From contig CAWDMW010000001.1 in the NCBI GenBank assembly GCA_963803575.1, positions 372,001 through 436,000 of the forward strand: 64,000 bases of DNA. The letters are read 5' to 3'. The notes below the pieces were generated by a model. The model did no database searches and was not told the origin of the DNA. It saw nothing but the letters and a program-made list of their open reading frames with translations. This DNA comes from CAWDMW01 sp963803575 (GTDB taxonomy: Bacteria > Pseudomonadota > Alphaproteobacteria > Rickettsiales > UBA998). Position numbers and translations under genes: made by a program. Positions within the stretch are counted from its first letter, which is position 1; the number at the start of each line of letters is the position of its first letter. Of the stretch, positions 27,346-34,242 are shown piece by piece.

Positions 27346-27651
27346 ATGATGCAGCCACGTATCATAAATGAATTGACCCAAGCCTTAAGCGCATTCCCTG
27401 ATGTGGAGCGTATCACCTTGTTTGGTTCACGTGCCAGAGGCGATAATAACCCCTATTCTGACATTGATATTGCGGTGACGGGTGAAGGCATAAATTGGCA
27501 GGAATGGGGCAAGATACGCCGCCTTGCTGACGTAGAGGATAACACTATACAAACCCTTCTAAAGATTGACTTGATACACACTGCAACAGCTGGGGACGCA
27601 TTACGCAACGCCATTGCAACAGAAGGGCAGACACTTTATGAGCGACAGTAG
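27346..27651 (+). CDS. mntA: MNT-type nucleotidyltransferase antitoxin
   Basis: 101 residues, a minimal nucleotidyltransferase: GSRARG at 27-32, then SDIDIAV with the metal-binding D39 and D41, preceded by ITLF. In characterised MntA/HepT pairs this enzyme AMPylates the HEPN toxin near its active site to neutralise it. It overlaps the HEPN gene by 14 bp. The starts at 27346 and 27349 are equally plausible. Confidence 0.88.
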   Translation: MMQPRIINELTQALSAFPDVERITLFGSRARGDNNPYSDIDIAVTGEGINWQEWGKIRRLADVEDNTIQTLLKIDLIHTATAGDALRNAIATEGQTLYERQ

Positions 27652-28048
27652 AGCGCAGCAGGCATTTAGTAATTTCAGTCATTCATTGGCACGATTAGAA
27701 GAAGCACTTGCTATGCTGCTTACAACGGACGTGCGCGACATTGTGATACTGCGTTTCATGTTTACTTATGAAACTGCTTGGAAAGCGTTTAAGTGGATTC
27801 TGAAAGAAGAATTACTTATTGACGCTAAAGCACCTAAACCCATATTGCAGGAGGCTTATAGCCAAGGCTGGCTTGGTGATGATGATACTATCTGGCTCAA
27901 TATGGCAGAAGATAGAAACCTTGTCGTGCATACTTATAATGAAGAACAGGCGCAGCAGGTTTACGTTCATATCACGCATTATATTCATGTCATTCGTAGC
28001 ACTCACGATACGCTGATAAAAGCATATCCTCACCTAAAGCTGCTCTAA
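27638..28048 (+). CDS. hepT: HEPN-domain ribonuclease toxin (HepT, HI0074 type)
   Basis: 136 residues, all-helical, with the HEPN RNase motif R-x4-H as RNLVVHTY (R93, H98) near the C-terminus, including the tyrosine region modified by MntA in studied systems. The start at 27638 overlaps the mntA stop, which is the usual gene order variant for this pair. Intact. A GC-rich terminator follows at 28147. Confidence 0.9.
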   Translation: MSDSRAQQAFSNFSHSLARLEEALAMLLTTDVRDIVILRFMFTYETAWKAFKWILKEELLIDAKAPKPILQEAYSQGWLGDDDTIWLNMAEDRNLVVHTYNEEQAQQVYVHITHYIHVIRSTHDTLIKAYPHLKLL

Positions 28049-28096
28049 CAACAACGTCCTCAATATTCAGGTAACGTACAACGATTGCCCCGCCCC

Positions 28097-28146
28097 GCAC
28101 TTTTTTGCTAAGCGCGCCTCATCACGCTGGCGCAGTGAAAAAGTGC
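28097..28146. other. Candidate origin of transfer (oriT)
   Basis: An imperfect inverted repeat (GCACTTTTTTGC.../...GTGAAAAAGTGC) encloses TAAGCGCGCC at 28109-28118, which resembles the nick region TAAGTGCGCC of RSF1010/MOBQ origins. It lies about 230-280 bp upstream of mobC-mobA on the same strand, the expected place for an oriT. The nick site is inference. Confidence 0.5.
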
Positions 28147-28164
28147 AACGCCGCGAGGCGTTTT
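28147..28164 (+). terminator. Terminator-like hairpin after hepT
   Basis: AACGCC-GCGA-GGCGTT followed by TT. A perfect 6-bp stem with a GNRA-type tetraloop; the T run is short. Confidence 0.5.
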
Positions 28165-28372
28165 CTAGCGTATATGTGTGCCTCTTGCATTTGCCTCTGT
28201 TTGCCTTTAGGGTATTTATTTAGAGAGTAGCAAGGTATAGGATGCACCCCAAAATTGTTTCACAATTCGTTGATAAATCCCATCTTGGCAAGGGAAAAGC
28301 TGCGCTATCTCCCATTGCATCCCTTTTTGCTAGCTGCCCCCTTGTGGCATGATGATTATGAGGTACGCTTAA

Positions 28373-28762
28373 ATGACTGTTACTGCACCCGCCCATCCCA
28401 CGATTGAACCAAAGCCCAACCGTAGCCGCAGAATCTCGCATATCCGTTGCACTGCCGATGAACGCGCTGCGATACTCAGCAAAGCCAACGATGCGAAGCA
28501 GTCACTCAGTGAGTATGTGCGCTGTTGCGCCCTTAATACTCCCATAGTGCCAGCCAAATCATCATCACGTCACAGGGGGCGCAGTAAGGAAGAACTTGAC
28601 GCGCTGAATGAACTCGCACGACACGTTAAATCCGTTGGTGTAAATCTGAACCAGATTGCACGCAGAGCCAATGAAACAGGTATCATTGTGCCTGCATTGC
28701 CTGCCACCTGCGAGCATCTCGACATTGTGCTTGTTAAGCTACTTGACGAGGTGCTGCCATGA
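28373..28762 (+). CDS. mobC: MobC-family relaxosome accessory protein
   Basis: 129 residues. The N-terminal ribbon-helix-helix region (RISHIRCTADERAAILSKAN) is followed by the MobC signature LNELARHVKSVGVNLNQIARRAN and a C-terminal helix. MobC binds oriT next to the nick and helps melt DNA for the relaxase. It overlaps the relaxase start by 4 bp (ATGA), so the two are translationally coupled. GAGG precedes the ATG. Confidence 0.92.
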   Translation: MTVTAPAHPTIEPKPNRSRRISHIRCTADERAAILSKANDAKQSLSEYVRCCALNTPIVPAKSSSRHRGRSKEELDALNELARHVKSVGVNLNQIARRANETGIIVPALPATCEHLDIVLVKLLDEVLP

Positions 28763-29754
28763 TTGGCAAAATTGCCAGACAGGGGCATAGCTTTATGGGG
28801 GCTGGTGCATATTATCTGCATGACAAGGGCGGCGCACGTAGCAGCGAGCGTGTGTTATTCACGCAGACGCTTAATATGGCAACCGATAACGCAACAGTAG
28901 CGATGCGTTGCATGGCGCATACAGCGATGCAAGCGAGTGACATTAAAGATGCGTATAATGCCGAGCATGGCATTAAAAGCGGCGGTGCAGCCGCGACTAA
29001 GGGCGCGGTGTATGCGTTTTCGCTATCATGGCATGAAAGCGAGCAACCCAGCCCTGAACATATGCTTGCAACCGCGTATAGTGCAATTATGGCTATGGGG
29101 TTATCTGAGCATGAGATTGTAATTGCAGCGCATAGTGATACGCCGCACCCGCATGTGCATATTATTGCTAATTTAGTGCATCCTGACACAGGCAGACGTG
29201 CCGACACTTACTATGACCATGTGAGCCTATCTGCATGGGCGCATGAATATGAGCAGCAGCACGGTGTATTTTGTGCAGAACGTGTAAGCCCAGAGGCACG
29301 TGAACGACAGATTAAAACCAAGCATCACGACCATGAGCATGAAGCGGGGCAGCGTATTGCGCTGTTTTACGAGCAGAGTACCAGCTTACCAGCATTTGTC
29401 GAGTTGCTGGAAGGGGAGAATATTACACTCGCGCAGGGCGATAAAAAACGGCTGGTGATTGTGGATGGTGACGGCATGATTACCAGCCTCACGCGTCAGC
29501 TACCTAAAGGCATTAATAAAAAGCAGGTAATGGAAAAGTTTGCCGAGCTAGATGTTGATGCGTTACCACAGGCGCATGACGTGGCGCGTGAGCGTAAGGA
29601 AACAGCCGATAGCGGCGATCTTGACACTGCCATAGAGCAGGCGTTTAGTCAGGAACAACACCACGGTGAGAAAGAGCAGCCCGAATCCATAGATGATACG
29701 GAAATGACGTGTGTAAAAGATTCACCGCTCATCTCACCCGTTTGCACAGCATGA
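28759..29754 (+). CDS. mobA: Relaxase / mobilisation nuclease (MobA/VirD2-like)
   Basis: 331 residues. The N-terminal relaxase domain has motif I with the probable catalytic tyrosine in AYYLHDKGG and motif III as HPHVHIIANLVHP (the metal-binding histidine triad). The C-terminal 100 residues are charged and show no primase or helicase. It nicks oriT and pilots the strand into a type IV channel. With mobC and the candidate oriT it forms a compact mobilisation unit that needs a helper conjugation system, since the local coupling protein is broken. Confidence 0.92.
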   Translation: MIGKIARQGHSFMGAGAYYLHDKGGARSSERVLFTQTLNMATDNATVAMRCMAHTAMQASDIKDAYNAEHGIKSGGAAATKGAVYAFSLSWHESEQPSPEHMLATAYSAIMAMGLSEHEIVIAAHSDTPHPHVHIIANLVHPDTGRRADTYYDHVSLSAWAHEYEQQHGVFCAERVSPEARERQIKTKHHDHEHEAGQRIALFYEQSTSLPAFVELLEGENITLAQGDKKRLVIVDGDGMITSLTRQLPKGINKKQVMEKFAELDVDALPQAHDVARERKETADSGDLDTAIEQAFSQEQHHGEKEQPESIDDTEMTCVKDSPLISPVCTA

Positions 29755-29830
29755 AGTACCCACCATGCAAGCTAAAACGCAGACGTATGAGCAAGATAAA
29801 ATACAATCACATGGTAGAGAGATTTAACGT

Positions 29831-30322
29831 ATGGCATTTGGAAAGACGAAAAAGGCAAAAATGACTGCCCGTGAAGAAATTGAGGCGAATCAATTACGCG
29901 TAAGTGAGCCAGAACCGCCAGAGAGCAACAAAGAGCATCAAGCCACGTATGAGATGGATGATGCTACCCCCGAAGATGAACGAACCCCCTATAATGCGTT
30001 CTTACATGAAAAGACGCACTACCAGTTTATTGCCGTCTATAGCAATGAGGCAGATTGTATCATGCTGCCTTACAGTGACCTACTCACGGCGCAAGTAACA
30101 AACGGAGGCGAAACGCTAACCTTGACGTTTTCAAGTGCGATCATCATTACATGCAGGGGCGAACGTTTGCAGGGTTATATTAACCCCCTGCAACGCGCGA
30201 TTGTGTCTACACTGGAAGGCTACAACACGGCAAAGCACAAGGATGTAAGGCAGAATGAACCCATGATTAGCAGTGTGAGCATTACATTGCCCAAGAAGCC
30301 AGATAAGGGCAAGACGCGCTAA
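29831..30322 (+). CDS. Hypothetical protein downstream of relaxase
   Basis: 163 residues, soluble. A lysine-rich N-terminus and an acidic linker (about 20-55) lead to a compact alpha/beta domain (YQFIAVYSNEADCIMLPYSD... LTLTFSSAIIITCRGERLQGYINPLQ). The C-terminus is basic. The start follows the mobA stop by 76 bp on the same strand, with no terminator between, so it is probably part of the mobilisation operon. No family recognised; TAACGT-type sequence precedes the ATG without a clear ribosome site. Confidence 0.65.
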   Translation: MAFGKTKKAKMTAREEIEANQLRVSEPEPPESNKEHQATYEMDDATPEDERTPYNAFLHEKTHYQFIAVYSNEADCIMLPYSDLLTAQVTNGGETLTLTFSSAIIITCRGERLQGYINPLQRAIVSTLEGYNTAKHKDVRQNEPMISSVSITLPKKPDKGKTR

Positions 30323-30330
30323 CCATGGTA

Positions 30331-30358
30331 TTGCTTTTGATGCAGCATATGATATAAT
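30331..30358 (+). promoter_or_regulatory. vapBC promoter
   Basis: TTGCTT, 16-bp spacer, TATAAT preceded by TGA (extended -10). About 42 bp upstream of the antitoxin ATG. Confidence 0.55.
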
Positions 30359-30399
30359 CTTACTTTCAAGTAAAATTTTAATTGGATAGGTAAAGAATC

Positions 30400-30639
30400 A
30401 TGGAAGCAACAATTAGTAGTAAAGGGCAAGTTACACTGCCAAAACCTTTGCGTGATGCCATGCATCTCAAGGCTGGTGACAAGCTAATATTTGAAGAGAC
30501 AGACGAAGGTGGGTTTTTTGTAACACCACGTTTAACTGATGTGCGTTCGCTAAGGGGCATGATTAAATACACTGGCAGACCTATCACAATTGAAGAAATG
30601 AACCAAGGTATAGCTGACCATATCGCTGAAAGCTGTTAG
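30400..30639 (+). CDS. vapB: AbrB/MazE-fold antitoxin (VapB)
   Basis: 79 residues with the swapped-hairpin AbrB domain (ATISSKGQVTLPKPLRDAMHLKAGDKL) typical of VapB/MazE antitoxins, and a C-terminal arm that would occupy the toxin's active site. The PIN toxin gene begins 1 bp after the stop. Expected to bind its own promoter as a complex with VapC. Confidence 0.92.
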   Translation: MEATISSKGQVTLPKPLRDAMHLKAGDKLIFEETDEGGFFVTPRLTDVRSLRGMIKYTGRPITIEEMNQGIADHIAESC

Positions 30640-30640
30640 C

Positions 30641-31033
30641 ATGTATGCACTCGATACCAACGTCATGTTGCGTTACGTTTTAGAAGATGACCAAGAGCAA
30701 ACACCGCTAGCAGTTGCTGCAATAGAGCAGCTTTCGCATGATAATCAGGGCTTTATTTCCTGTGTTGTGCTGTGTGAAATGTCATCAGTCATGACGAAAG
30801 TCTACAAGATTGCCAAAAATGATTGTGTCGCGGTTTTGAAGAAGGTTTTGTCCGTTTCGGCATTTGACATTGAGCGATTAAATCTGTGTGCAAAAGCTTT
30901 GCGAAGCTATCAAACAGGTAAAGCCGATTTCCCCGATTATTTGATTCAGGAAATAGCCGAAGATGAAGGCTATCACATCTTGCTCACATTTGACAAGAAC
31001 GCGCTTAAATCACACGGGTTCCAGAAACCATAA
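30641..31033 (+). CDS. vapC: PIN-domain ribonuclease toxin (VapC)
   Basis: 130 residues. Acidic PIN residues are visible: D5 in LDTN, E46 in CEMSS, D96/D99 in ADFPDYLI and D118 in TFDKN. VapC toxins cleave tRNA or rRNA in a Mg-dependent way. All catalytic positions are present, so it should be active. It converges on the reverse transcriptase gene, with a 30-bp repeat starting at its stop codon. Confidence 0.92.
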   Translation: MYALDTNVMLRYVLEDDQEQTPLAVAAIEQLSHDNQGFISCVVLCEMSSVMTKVYKIAKNDCVAVLKKVLSVSAFDIERLNLCAKALRSYQTGKADFPDYLIQEIAEDEGYHILLTFDKNALKSHGFQKP

Positions 31034-31062
31034 ATCCCAACTAATGCGTGAAAGTTAGGATT
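31033..31062. repeat. 30-bp repeat, copy 1 (left flank of retron-like cassette)
   Basis: 26 of 30 positions match the sequence at 32886-32915 in direct orientation. It contains the partial hairpin CCCAACT...AGTTAGG. The two copies bracket the RT-XRE-peptide cassette exactly. Confidence 0.7.
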
Positions 31063-31067
31063 ATATA

Positions 31068-31949
31068 TTATGTTGAACTAGCTAGTTCGGCTTTGCTAAT
31101 GTATGAATACAACCCCTTAATTTTACTATTCAGCTTACCGCGTTCAGTATCTGATTCACATTGATTGTATAACTTGATCAAATTCCCGAGTTTCTCATAA
31201 TGATGTGGCATGGCTTGAGTATGCCCGTTGCAAAGTGCAACACCTGTGATATGCTTTGTTTCACCTTGTTTATAGCTAATTTCTTTCGATTGGTTGCATA
31301 GTAACCCCACGCTTGCAACGGCTTGCTTTATCTGCTCAACAACATTGGCTGGCACTATAACCTTTGGGCTGGATACTGTTATATCATCCATCAACACCGA
31401 CATTTGACAGCCATTTTCAATGCAAATACTTTCTATTTTCTGCCACATAGGATAATGCGCCCAAAATGCCAAAGAAGCACTTATTGGACTACCCGTAGGT
31501 AAATGTCTGCCGTAACAGCATATATTGGTAAGATGTGAGGATATATCATCACTACAAAGCATTACACTATTGAAAAAGTGGTAAACTTTGCCTGATGTAG
31601 TTGATGGAAAATATTTAGTTATATCAAGATTATGTACGCTTTCGCTTTTAATATGATGCATAGCATTGTTAATATTGCTTTTACCTTTAGCAGGGCAATA
31701 GACATGGCTTGGCATTTGGATACTATGAAGAAGATGTTTTAAGCGATCATGTAGCTTTCTATATTGTCTGTTAGGCACTTGCAGTTGCCTTATGCTACCA
31801 TCTTTTTTGGGTTCTTCCTTTTTATAGTATCGTTTATCTAGTGGCAGGCTGATTAAGTAATTAAATTGCCGCTGGCTCAGTTTTAGGTACTTTATCAAGT
31901 TATTAATGGACTTAACTTTATAAAGGCAAGAGTCGCGTAATTGATGCAT
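31068..31949 (-). CDS. Retron-type reverse transcriptase
   Basis: 293 residues from the ATG at 31949; a TTG 7 codons upstream overlaps the XRE stop and is also possible. RT blocks: RQLQVPNRQYRKLHDRL (54-70), NLDITKYFPS (107-116, catalytic D109), LPTGSPISASL (150-160) and VLMDDITVSS (185-194, D188/D189). The retron-specific signatures are N95-A-M-H-H99 (NAxxH) and HITG at 233-236 (retron VTG). The residue before xDD is Leu instead of Tyr/Phe, which is unusual. Such enzymes copy an adjacent structured RNA into msDNA. It lies immediately downstream of the XRE gene. Confidence 0.88.
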   Translation of the reverse strand: MHQLRDSCLYKVKSINNLIKYLKLSQRQFNYLISLPLDKRYYKKEEPKKDGSIRQLQVPNRQYRKLHDRLKHLLHSIQMPSHVYCPAKGKSNINNAMHHIKSESVHNLDITKYFPSTTSGKVYHFFNSVMLCSDDISSHLTNICCYGRHLPTGSPISASLAFWAHYPMWQKIESICIENGCQMSVLMDDITVSSPKVIVPANVVEQIKQAVASVGLLCNQSKEISYKQGETKHITGVALCNGHTQAMPHHYEKLGNLIKLYNQCESDTERGKLNSKIKGLYSYISKAELASST

Positions 31950-31956
31950 GGTATTT

Positions 31957-32253
31957 CTACTGGTTCGCAATTTTTTCTAAAATATCTAATATTTTTGATG
32001 ATACGCCGATTCTGATTTTATCAGGAATAGCACCGTTCTCTAAATTCTCAGAAAAGAATAATATAGATGATAAAGGTAAGTTAAATTCTTGTGAATATTT
32101 GTTAAGAATTTCTAGGTTTGGAGGTTTTTTTTCATTTTCAATTTCAGAGAGATATGAATTTGATATGTCCAATTTCTTCGCAGCATCTGTTTGCGAAAGA
32201 TAATGAAATTGTCTGATTATTTTTAATGCTCTGCCAATCATAATAAAAAACAA
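31957..32253 (-). CDS. XRE-family helix-turn-helix regulator
   Basis: 98 residues from a TTG (94 from the ATG at 32241). An HTH_3 domain covers about residues 8-62 (LSQTDAAKKLDISNSYLSEIENEKKPPNLEIL), followed by a short helical tail. It sits between a 44-residue peptide gene (7 bp upstream) and the reverse transcriptase (stop 8 bp before its ATG), so the three form one operon. It could repress the cassette or act as the DNA-binding partner of the retron, as in retron types that carry HTH proteins. Confidence 0.88.
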   Translation of the reverse strand: MFFIMIGRALKIIRQFHYLSQTDAAKKLDISNSYLSEIENEKKPPNLEILNKYSQEFNLPLSSILFFSENLENGAIPDKIRIGVSSKILDILEKIANQ

Positions 32254-32260
32254 AAACGTG

Positions 32261-32395
32261 TTACCCTCTAAATATTGCTATGATACGAAGCACCAATGCT
32301 ATCGCACGAAAAATCATTTTCAGCGTTGTAGGCTGCCTTAGCAATCTACAAACCCACTTAAAGAATACCCGTAGCCTTTGAGCCAATTTCGACAT
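32261..32395 (-). CDS. 44-residue basic hydrophobic peptide, unknown
   Basis: The peptide begins MSKLAQRLRVFFKWVCRLLR and ends in a hydrophobic stretch (MIFRAIALVLRIIAIF, about 27-42). It has about ten Lys/Arg residues and no acidic residue. Preceded by a 14-nt perfect match to the anti-Shine-Dalgarno tail, 7 bp spacing from AGGAGG, so strong translation is expected. It resembles small membrane-active toxins or leader peptides in composition. Too short for routine gene calling. First gene of the XRE-RT operon; a toxin or effector role is inference. Confidence 0.6.
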   Translation of the reverse strand: MSKLAQRLRVFFKWVCRLLRQPTTLKMIFRAIALVLRIIAIFRG

Positions 32396-32398
32396 ATT

Positions 32399-32412
32399 AT
32401 CACCTCCTTTCT
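32399..32412 (-). promoter_or_regulatory. Extended Shine-Dalgarno
   Basis: Minus strand AGAAAGGAGGTGAT, complementary over 14 nt to the usual 3' end of bacterial 16S rRNA, far longer than the normal 4-6 nt. AGGAGG is 7 nt from the ATG at 32395. Confidence 0.75.
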
Positions 32413-32650
32413 GGTTGTTTGTTGTCGCCCTGTATCAACAAAAACAATCTCAAATTAGAGTATGACAGCTACGGTTTTACCCGTTCCGTTTCTGGCGTCA
32501 CAATATATACAGTCATATTACTGCTATATAGCTATGCGTCATTCGGTGTATATTGCTATACATAATACCGAAGAATGGTAGAAAGCGTAAGCCTTCCTCA
32601 GTTTTATAAACCATGATAATTCAAAAAGAACTAATTAAGGGCGATGTCAG
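32413..32650 (-). other. Leader of retron-like operon, candidate structured RNA
   Basis: Non-coding. On the minus strand it can form TTCGGT...GTATA-GCAA-TATAC-ACCGAA (about 32542-32573) and smaller hairpins near 32468-32510 (ACGGgtaaaaCCGT inside a GTAT/ATAC pair). This is where msr/msd RNA would be expected, but I cannot define its ends or the branching G. Confidence 0.4.
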
Positions 32651-32747
32651 ATTATAATCATATAATTTCGCCTATTGCAAACATTATTTCGCAAATAGCG
32701 AATAATATTTGCAATAGGTTTTGCGGAATCCAATTATATGCTATAAT
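32651..32747. repeat. 97-bp imperfect palindrome
   Basis: Outer arms ATTATAATCATATAATT / AATTATATGCTATAAT (one bulge) enclose an inner near-perfect 21-bp stem (CCTATTGCAAACATTATT... / ...AATAATATTTGCAATAGG) with a 5-base loop. It contains TATAAT-type -10 sequences in both directions. Either a MITE-like element or part of the retron RNA. Confidence 0.65.
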
Positions 32748-32885
32748 TAGAATTGATAGAAGATAGTATAAACAGTCCCATAGCCCAAACGGTAGATATC
32801 GGAATCTTCGGATGTGACACGTTACCTATATAAGCAAGGAACTGGCAAGCTATTACGTAAAGTAATTAGAGATTCTCTATCACTA

Positions 32886-32915
32886 TAATCCTAACTAATG
32901 GGTAAAAGTTAGGAT
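32886..32915. repeat. 30-bp repeat, copy 2 (right flank of retron-like cassette)
   Basis: Direct repeat of 31033-31062 with four mismatches; this copy contains the perfect inverted repeat TCCTAACT...AGTTAGGA. No gene was seen between it and brnT (32916-33124). Confidence 0.7.
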
Positions 32916-33080
32916 GGTGAGCTGGTGCAATTATATTGCCGAAACATGCGGTTTTACTGGTGTTTCAGGTCAAAGTGTATCTGAAACATCAAACATCTTG
33001 CTTTTCAGCATCCTAAGTTTTGGCAGTTTGGCTCTAAAAAAATAGTGCTTACTTGCTTCACAAGCATATGATTATATGAT

Positions 33081-33108
33081 TTATAGGCGCATGATTATAT
33101 GCTATAAT
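33081..33108 (+). promoter_or_regulatory. brnTA promoter
   Basis: Extended -10 TGCTATAAT at 33100-33108, with a weak -35 (TTATAG) 16 bp upstream. The 15-mer TATGCTATAATATTG is also found at about 13645 before the IS630 fragment. Confidence 0.5.
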
Positions 33109-33124
33109 ATTGGAAGCTGCGGTA

Positions 33125-33400
33125 ATGTTTGAATGGGATGAAGATAAAGCAAGTATCAATATATCAAAGTATGGCGTTGATTTTGATACAGCAACACGCG
33201 CTTTCTTTGACCCTGAACGCCTTACTACAGTTGATGAAGGGCATAGCACGGATACAGAAACACGTTATTTCTGTTTTGGAAAAGTGGATGAGAACATTAT
33301 GACCGTCCGTTTTACCCTTCGAGGTGATAACATTCGTATCCTTGGTGTAGGATACTGGCGTAAAGGTAAGAGATATTATGAACAACAAAACAATCTATAG
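33125..33400 (+). CDS. brnT: BrnT-family toxin
   Basis: 91 residues: FEWDEDKASINISKYGVDFDTA at the start, then a RelE-like sheet ending VRFTLRGDNIRILGVGYWRKGKRYYE, the family hallmark. BrnT is a ribonuclease toxin. The start at 33125 gives the canonical MFEWD N-terminus. It overlaps brnA by 23 bp. Confidence 0.9.
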   Translation: MFEWDEDKASINISKYGVDFDTATRAFFDPERLTTVDEGHSTDTETRYFCFGKVDENIMTVRFTLRGDNIRILGVGYWRKGKRYYEQQNNL

Positions 33401-33608
33401 TGACGAGCCAATGCTAATTGGACAGGAAGTACGGATATTGCCCAGCCCTGCCGAACTTGCAGCCAGAGCGCGTACAGAACGAGCAACACTGACGCTAACT
33501 AAGACAACGCTAGATTTTTTCAGAGAACAGGCAGAGAAAGAGCATGTATCGTATAACGTGCTTATTCGTAATGCGCTTGACGAATATATCAGGCATTCAG
33601 CCCCATAA
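33378..33608 (+). CDS. brnA: BrnA-family antitoxin
   Basis: 76 residues; the C-terminal part (RATLTLTKTTLDFFREQAEK, then VSYNVLIRNALDEYIRH) is the ribbon-helix-helix/BrnA dimerisation and DNA-binding region. It follows and overlaps brnT, the standard toxin-first order, and would autorepress from the promoter at about 33100. Confidence 0.88.
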   Translation: MNNKTIYSDEPMLIGQEVRILPSPAELAARARTERATLTLTKTTLDFFREQAEKEHVSYNVLIRNALDEYIRHSAP

Positions 33609-33673
33609 TATCACCCTGCATAAGCATCAAACGGATGTTTGCTGTTTATGCACCCTGCTTTAGTTATAGCTAT

Positions 33674-33818
33674 TTATTTGTTATCCAATATCTCTTGAAG
33701 AAAATATTCTATATCTGCTTTCCTCGAAGGCATTCGGTTATCAATATGAGAGATATATTTTTGAGAAAATGCCCCCCAATCAAAGTAGGCCCAACAGGCA
33801 CGTCGAGTAGACTGAATG
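33674..33818 (-). pseudogene. C-terminal fragment of an unidentified protein
   Basis: An open minus-strand frame reads STRRACWAYFDWGAFSQKYI, then SHIDNRMPSRKADIEYFLQE and ILDNK before a TAA. The composition looks protein-like, but no start is present. Probably a remnant; family unknown. Confidence 0.3.
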
Positions 33819-33826
33819 ACGTTTTG

Positions 33827-33962
33827 TCATCTTATTTTCATTTCTCTATAAACAGTTGATCGACCCAACCCGAGTTGCTTGGCGGCTTCGGTTGGAGATG
33901 TGCCACTATCTATGAGGGTGAAGGCTGCTTGTAGTTTCTTGGGTTGAATCCCATAAAGGTAC
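33827..33962 (-). pseudogene. Serine recombinase C-terminal HTH fragment
   Basis: The minus strand reads KKLQAAFTLIDSGTSPTEAA, then KQLGLGRSTVYREMKIR and a stop, the HTH_7 tail of resolvase/invertase proteins. The catalytic domain is absent. It differs from the complete recombinase at 21 kb. Confidence 0.7.
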
Positions 33963-34242
33963 GAGATGCGACATAGGATTTTCACAAAAGTCTTTCTGAC
34001 TGCGGTATAGCTCTATTTTTGGCACTCCCATTTCTAGGGCTGTGTATGCAATGTTTTTTTGGAGTCTGTTTTTTCGTTATTGTATCTGTTCTGAAAACGG
34101 CGGTTTTAAGAATACTTGGGTTTGCGAAACAAAAGCGTTTGAAATACAGGCTTTTTCTGTTCCTAAACAGTGTTCCAAAATTTTAACGTCAAATACCAAC
34201 ACAAATATCGTTTTTGGAATGAAAGATATTAGAACAAAATAT

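Noticed and set aside
32413..32760. A fully defined retron msr-msd RNA
   Set aside because: Hairpins are present, but I cannot identify a branching G with flanking a1/a2 repeats of the right spacing, so I list the region only as a candidate.
32775..32850. tRNA-like sequence (TAGCCCAAACGGTAGA...)
   Set aside because: A D-arm-like start is seen, but no matching acceptor stem and no GTTCRANNC T loop follow.
31033..32915. Integron attC site at the TCCTAACT...AGTTAGGA repeats
   Set aside because: The core boxes resemble RYYYAAC/GTTRRRY, but the outer bases do not fit and the spacing (about 10 nt) is far below the normal attC range. No integrase is present.
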